Below are positions 60,920-64,000 of a DNA stretch of 64,000 nt, piece after piece (positions within the stretch are counted from its first letter, which is position 1; each line of letters opens with the position of its first letter). A program made the translations under genes and the position numbers. Under the pieces are notes generated by a model. It did no database searches and was not told where the DNA came from. It worked only from the letters and a program-made list of their open reading frames with translations. This stretch comes from Ewingella sp963519305 (GTDB lineage: Bacteria; Pseudomonadota; Gammaproteobacteria; Enterobacterales; Enterobacteriaceae): positions 15,154-79,153 of the forward strand of contig CAUQMS010000023.1 in assembly GCA_963519305.1 (NCBI GenBank), written 5' to 3'.

Positions 60920-61449
60920 CCTGGAACCTCATCGCGCTGGAGCAAGTTATTCTTCATTTTTAAAGTCTGGTTTTTTCAGTGAGTATTTTTAGCCCTTGCC
61001 GCCTCAAGCCCCGTGGCGCAAGGGTTTTCAGATTTTATGGTATGTCCCACCACTGCACTTTTATCACGGCATTTTCCACGAAAAATAATTACACTCAATT
61101 TAAACAATGGGTTACACCTAGTTTTGCAAGATTTCCGGAGAGGCGAAACTGAAAAAGACTGAAATCCTTTTCACACTTTTCAGTTTGGTATTCGTTACAG
61201 AACCCCAGGAACGGCGTGGCCTAGCGTATTGGTTTGTAGAAAAATGAAACTGAAAAAATTAACTGACGCAAAAGCCGCAGGCGGGTGCGGTGTAGTGCAA
61301 TTTTTGCCATAAATGTTTTATATGCCCTTTAATCTTTGTTTTTTTTGTGGAAAAATGAGCCAAGAACTTGTTTTTAAGTCGGTTAAGTGATATGCATTAT
61401 TTCATATTCAGTTTGAATAAAGACAGATACCAATTAAAAGGAGAGTTAA
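60920..61449. other. Noncoding stretch before the ATPase gene
   Basis: 530 bases without a credible gene. It holds a terminator (60993-61028), several short direct repeats of GAAACTGAAAAA (61145, 61247) and GGCGTGGC at 61213-61220, a word also found at the start of P2/186-type cos sites. AT-rich sequence from 61300 to 61440 probably carries the promoter of the ATPase-TOPRIM pair. No RNA gene recognised. Confidence 0.5.
60993..61028 (+). terminator. Terminator after the Ogr/Delta-like gene
   Basis: CCCTTGCCGCC pairs with GGCGCAAGGG (one bulged base), followed by TTTTCAGATTTT. Confidence 0.65.
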
Positions 61450-62535
61450 TTGATTAATTCATTAATGTTAAAAAATTATAAAAACTTTGAGCTACTGAAA
61501 TTAGATAATTTGAAGCGAATTAATGTTTTATCTGGAAAGAATAACACTGGTAAGACTTCTGTTTTAGAGGCAGTCTTTATGTTTTATGACCGAGCATCAG
61601 CTGACTTAACGTTCAAGTCAAGTATTTGGAGAGGTGTTAGAAACATCGAACTTACTCCATCGCACTTGTGGCAAACTCTTTTTCATGATTTTGATTTGAA
61701 TAAAGTTATTGAAATTGAAGTTAAAGATTCTGGTCACACTGGGTTGGCTAGGTATGCACATATTAAAGATGCTCTTCAAAAGATCAGTACTCCCGTAAGT
61801 AACACCTTCAATAATAAAATTATTACTTCGGGTAGTGACAACATAGCTGAGTCTCTGAAAGCTACGTATCTTGACGATGGGGTTAGCTCTGGTGAAACGA
61901 GTTTTTTTATTGCAAATAATCAAATCAACATGAACATAAATCATCTTAAAACTAGTAAAAAAGAAACTACATTTTTATACTCCGCAGCAAGAGGTAATGG
62001 TATTGATGATGCCGCGCGTATTGGTAAACTTGATATAGAATCAGGCTTAGGCGAGTTAGTAGAGTATTTAAAGATTATTGAGCCACGCCTTAGGGGGGTA
62101 AGTGTTATTCCAAGTGCAGGTCAAACATTAATATATGGTGATGTTGGTTTAAAAAGAAAAATTCCGTTATCCTCTATGGGTGATGGTATTAATAAATTGC
62201 TTTCTATTCTTGTGACACTTCTAACTACAGCCAACGGCATAGTATTGCTAGATGAGATTGAAAATGGTATTCATTATTCATATTTTCCTGAGATATGGAA
62301 TGTAATTGATAAAGTGTCGCGTGATAAAAAAACACAGTTATTTATTACAACTCACAGTAGTGATGTTCTAAAAGGATTATCTAAGTATTGGTCTGATAAT
62401 CAAGATGATTTGTCGAAGGATGATAAGGATACTTGTTTCATAAGACTTGATGAAGTTAATAAGGTCATTACTCCTAAGTACTATGATAGCTCCTCTCTCA
62501 GCGCTGCTATTGATCGTGATTGGGATGTTAGATGA
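61450..62535 (+). CDS. AAA (ABC-type, OLD/AAA15-like) ATPase, component A of a putative defence pair
   Basis: 361-residue P-loop ATPase of the OLD/AAA15 kind. Walker A SGKNNTGKTSVLEA (residues 28-41), signature-like SSMGDGINKLLSIL (241-254), Walker B IVLLDEIENGIH (264-275), H-loop TTHSSD (300-305). There is no TOPRIM nuclease domain on the chain; the next gene supplies one. A TTG start at 61450 fits: GGAG lies 6 bases upstream and the residues (INSLMLKNYKNFELLKL) match the usual OLD N terminus, while the next ATG is 15 bases further. AT-rich cargo near attR. Most like the ATPase of PARIS/OLD systems in layout. Confidence 0.88.
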   Translation: MINSLMLKNYKNFELLKLDNLKRINVLSGKNNTGKTSVLEAVFMFYDRASADLTFKSSIWRGVRNIELTPSHLWQTLFHDFDLNKVIEIEVKDSGHTGLARYAHIKDALQKISTPVSNTFNNKIITSGSDNIAESLKATYLDDGVSSGETSFFIANNQINMNINHLKTSKKETTFLYSAARGNGIDDAARIGKLDIESGLGELVEYLKIIEPRLRGVSVIPSAGQTLIYGDVGLKRKIPLSSMGDGINKLLSILVTLLTTANGIVLLDEIENGIHYSYFPEIWNVIDKVSRDKKTQLFITTHSSDVLKGLSKYWSDNQDDLSKDDKDTCFIRLDEVNKVITPKYYDSSSLSAAIDRDWDVR

Positions 62536-63158
62536 TGAAAATAGAAAAACCTAAATTACTTTTGGTTGAAGGAAAGGATGAAGAGTGTTTCTTCAGTGCC
62601 TTGTGCAATTTGCTAAAAATAGACGATATTGAAATAATTGCTACTAAAGGTAAAGATAGATTTAAATCAGAATTTGACGCGATTGTAAATGCTCCAGGTT
62701 TTGAAATTGTTAAGTCTTTGGGTATTATCCAAGATGCAGACGATAGTATGGTTAACGCGATAAAAAGTATTAGAAGTTCTCTTAATAAACATCATATGCC
62801 AAGTCCCGAAGGACATAACAGATTTTCCGAAAATGAACTTATTCGGGTTGGTATTTTTATAGCGCCCGGTAATCAAGACAACGGAATGCTTGAAAGTCTA
62901 GTTCTACAGACCGTTGCTGATCATCCAGTACGAATTATTAGCGATAGTTATATTGAAGCATTGAGAGAGAAACTAAACAACCCAGCAAACGAGTCGCCAT
63001 ATAAGTTCCCTCGTAATGTTCATAAAGCAAAACTACATAGTTTTTTAGCTGGAATGGAGCACTATATCCCTAGTTTGGGGATAGCAGCCCAAAAAGGGTA
63101 TTTCGATCTTGAAAGTGAAGCACTAAAAGAGGCTCGTGATTTCCTAAGCGGCATGTAA
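62532..63158 (+). CDS. DUF3226 TOPRIM-fold protein, component B of the putative defence pair
   Basis: 208 residues. KLLLVEGKDEECFF (Glu13) and GIIQDADDS (Asp68, Asp70) form a TOPRIM site; VGIFIAPGNQDNGMLESLV (Glu121) is the DUF3226 signature, with Gly for the usual Asp in the PDN step. It overlaps the ATPase gene by 4 bases (ATGATG). A TOPRIM partner next to an OLD/AAA15 ATPase suggests a nuclease or RNA-cleaving effector set off during phage infection. Target unknown. Confidence 0.88.
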   Translation: MMKIEKPKLLLVEGKDEECFFSALCNLLKIDDIEIIATKGKDRFKSEFDAIVNAPGFEIVKSLGIIQDADDSMVNAIKSIRSSLNKHHMPSPEGHNRFSENELIRVGIFIAPGNQDNGMLESLVLQTVADHPVRIISDSYIEALREKLNNPANESPYKFPRNVHKAKLHSFLAGMEHYIPSLGIAAQKGYFDLESEALKEARDFLSGM

Positions 63159-63212
63159 GTATTAAATTTAGAGGGTCAGGATGCGCTCCTCCAAGTTGGT
63201 AAAGTAACATGG

Positions 63213-63232
63213 AGGGGGCATTTTTGGGGGCA
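63213..63232. promoter_or_regulatory. Candidate arm-type integrase sites, right end
   Basis: AGGGGGCA (63213-63220) and TGGGGGCA (63225-63232), 12 bases apart, the same words and spacing as at the left end, 59 bases inside attR. Confidence 0.5.
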
Positions 63233-63290
63233 TTTTCATGTGGTAATTAACATAAACCCTTTTAATTCAATTATTTGTATTTAATTTTTG

Positions 63291-63308
63291 TTCCGGTAGT
63301 CGGCACCA
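63291..63308 (+). repeat. attR: duplicate of the tRNA-Thr 3' end
   Basis: TTCCGGTAGTCGGCACCA, identical to 51342-51359. It marks the right border of the satellite and the left border of the next element. Confidence 0.9.
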
Positions 63309-63318
63309 AATTCACATC

Positions 63319-63346
63319 AACGGACCTCCATGTAGGTCCGTTTTTG
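63319..63346 (+). terminator. Terminator after attR
   Basis: Perfect 9-base stem AACGGACCT/AGGTCCGTT, 6-base loop and T5. It may be the original tRNA-Thr terminator or belong to the second element. Confidence 0.75.
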
Positions 63347-63432
63347 CTTTGTATGACCATCTAAATCAACCACTCTCACCCATTTCATCTCAACCCAATT
63401 CAATCAAATTCTACCTGCATCAATCTCCTTAC

Positions 63433-63480
63433 GAGGGTATAAATGAGGGTATAGTCTGATTCGATAATTCTTATACCCTC
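63433..63480. promoter_or_regulatory. Candidate arm sites of the second integrase
   Basis: GAGGGTATA at 63433-63441 and 63445-63453 (12-base interval) and the inverse TATACCCTC at 63472-63480: two direct copies then one inverse copy before the gene, the same plan as at 51472-51523. Confidence 0.5.
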
Positions 63481-63501
63481 AAATCATTCAGGAAACCACT
63501 T

Positions 63502-63957
63502 ATGGCACTGACTGACGCTAAGATCCGGGCAGCCAAATCGGATGAAAAACCTTATAAGCTCGCTGACAGCGGCAACATGTTTTTGCTTGTCCATCCTAAC
63601 GGTTCTAAATACTGGCGGCTCCGTTATCGATTTCAGGGGAAGGAGAAAACTCTTGCTCTGGGCGTATACCCCGAGGTGTCATTATCCGAAGCTCGTGAAA
63701 AACGCGATGAAGCCCGAAAGTTGATTGCAGGAAATATTGATCCTTGCGAACAAAAACGTGTCCAAAAATCTGTACCAAACGTTATGCATTCGTTTGAAGT
63801 TGTTGCCCGCCAATGGCACAACAGTAACAAGAAGTGGTCAGAATCCCACAGTGAGAAAACCCTCAAAAGCCTTGAAACCTATGTATTCCCGTTGATTGGC
63901 TCGCGAGAAATCACTTCACTGAAAACACCTGACCTGCTGGTTCCTGGGCTTTGTTGA
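63502..63957 (+). pseudogene. Second P4-type integrase, truncated by an insertion sequence
   Basis: N-terminal arm-binding and start of the core domain of another tyrosine integrase: LTDAKIRAAKSDEKPYKLADSG, GSKYWRLRYRFQGKEK, YPEVSLSEAREKRDEARKLIA. Coding homology stops at LKTPDLLVP, where an IS903-like end begins at 63947; the frame then closes at 63957. The catalytic residues are therefore lost from this copy, unless the rest lies beyond the IS. It belongs to a second element placed directly next to attR. Confidence 0.85.
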
Positions 63958-64000
63958 ATAAATCGGATTCAGATAAAAGCTCCCCTCGTCACTGACTTCC
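63947..64000. mobile_element. IS903-like (IS5 family) insertion sequence, one end
   Basis: GGCTTTGTTGAATAAATC (63947-63964) equals the 18-base terminal inverted repeat of the IS903 group; the next bases diverge from IS903 itself. The transposase lies outside the window. The usual 9-base target duplication cannot be checked. Confidence 0.8.

Overview
This window is a chromosomal segment of a member of the Enterobacterales that is close to, but not, Escherichia. The backbone follows the E. coli dkgB-to-proA order: dkgB, yafC, yafD, mltD, gloB, yafS, rnhA, dnaQ, tRNA-Asp, then yafV, fadE, gmhA, yafJ, yafK, dinB, pepD, gpt, frsA, crl, proB, proA and a threonine tRNA. About 27 kb of extra metabolic genes lies between the tRNA-Asp and fadE. 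The gene set and a YPAL-like palindromic repeat after gpt suggest the Yersiniaceae side of the order (Rahnella/Serratia-like). The genus is an inference.

Layout. 1-8.6 kb is conserved backbone. 8.6-9.1 kb is a wrecked molybdenum-hydroxylase operon. 9.2-26 kb is an hpx-type purine-ring degradation cluster in three transcription blocks: the permease hpxC facing hpxSAB; hpxWXYZ facing an RpiR regulator; and a long operon of an amino-acid-type ABC transporter, hpxJ, hpxK, hpxQ, hpxT and a cofactor-free urate oxidase. Together they take urate through 5-hydroxyisourate, OHCU, allantoin, allantoate and ureidoglycine towards oxalurate and oxamate, releasing nitrogen. Two blocks carry sigma54-type promoters, which fits control by nitrogen limitation. 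HpxS-type palindromic operators lie at the permease/hpxS divergence and inside hpxA. 26-29 kb holds an inactivated CTP-synthase-type amidotransferase homologue, an orphan protein and a DUF1993 protein. 29-36 kb is the methionine salvage cluster (yafV-mtnE, mtnBCD, mtnA, mtnK) with tandem MetJ boxes at both divergent promoters. Two related long inverted-repeat elements sit between the convergent ends hpxB/hpxZ and mtnD/mtnA. Each arm keeps a strong hairpin while its stem sequence has changed.

36-51 kb returns to backbone, with a FadR site before fadE and a LexA box before dinB. At 51.3 kb the 3' end of a tRNA-Thr(TGT) gene is the attachment site of a 12 kb P4-like phage satellite (51342-63308), bounded by an exact 18 bp direct repeat. 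It carries a P4-type integrase, an AlpA-like regulator, its own P2-type (GpN) capsid protein, a GpO-type prohead protease without the scaffold half, Ash/Icd-like proteins, an alpha-type primase-helicase, an iteron array and an Ogr/Delta-like activator. Cargo next to attR is an AAA ATPase plus DUF3226 TOPRIM gene pair that resembles OLD/PARIS-type anti-phage systems. A second element starts directly after attR, and its integrase is broken by an IS903-like insertion at the window edge.

The most novel parts are the satellite (own capsid and protease, an unknown helical protein in the expected size/scaffold position, and the compact ATPase-TOPRIM module), the paired structured repeats, and the active-site-depleted amidotransferase beside the uricase gene.
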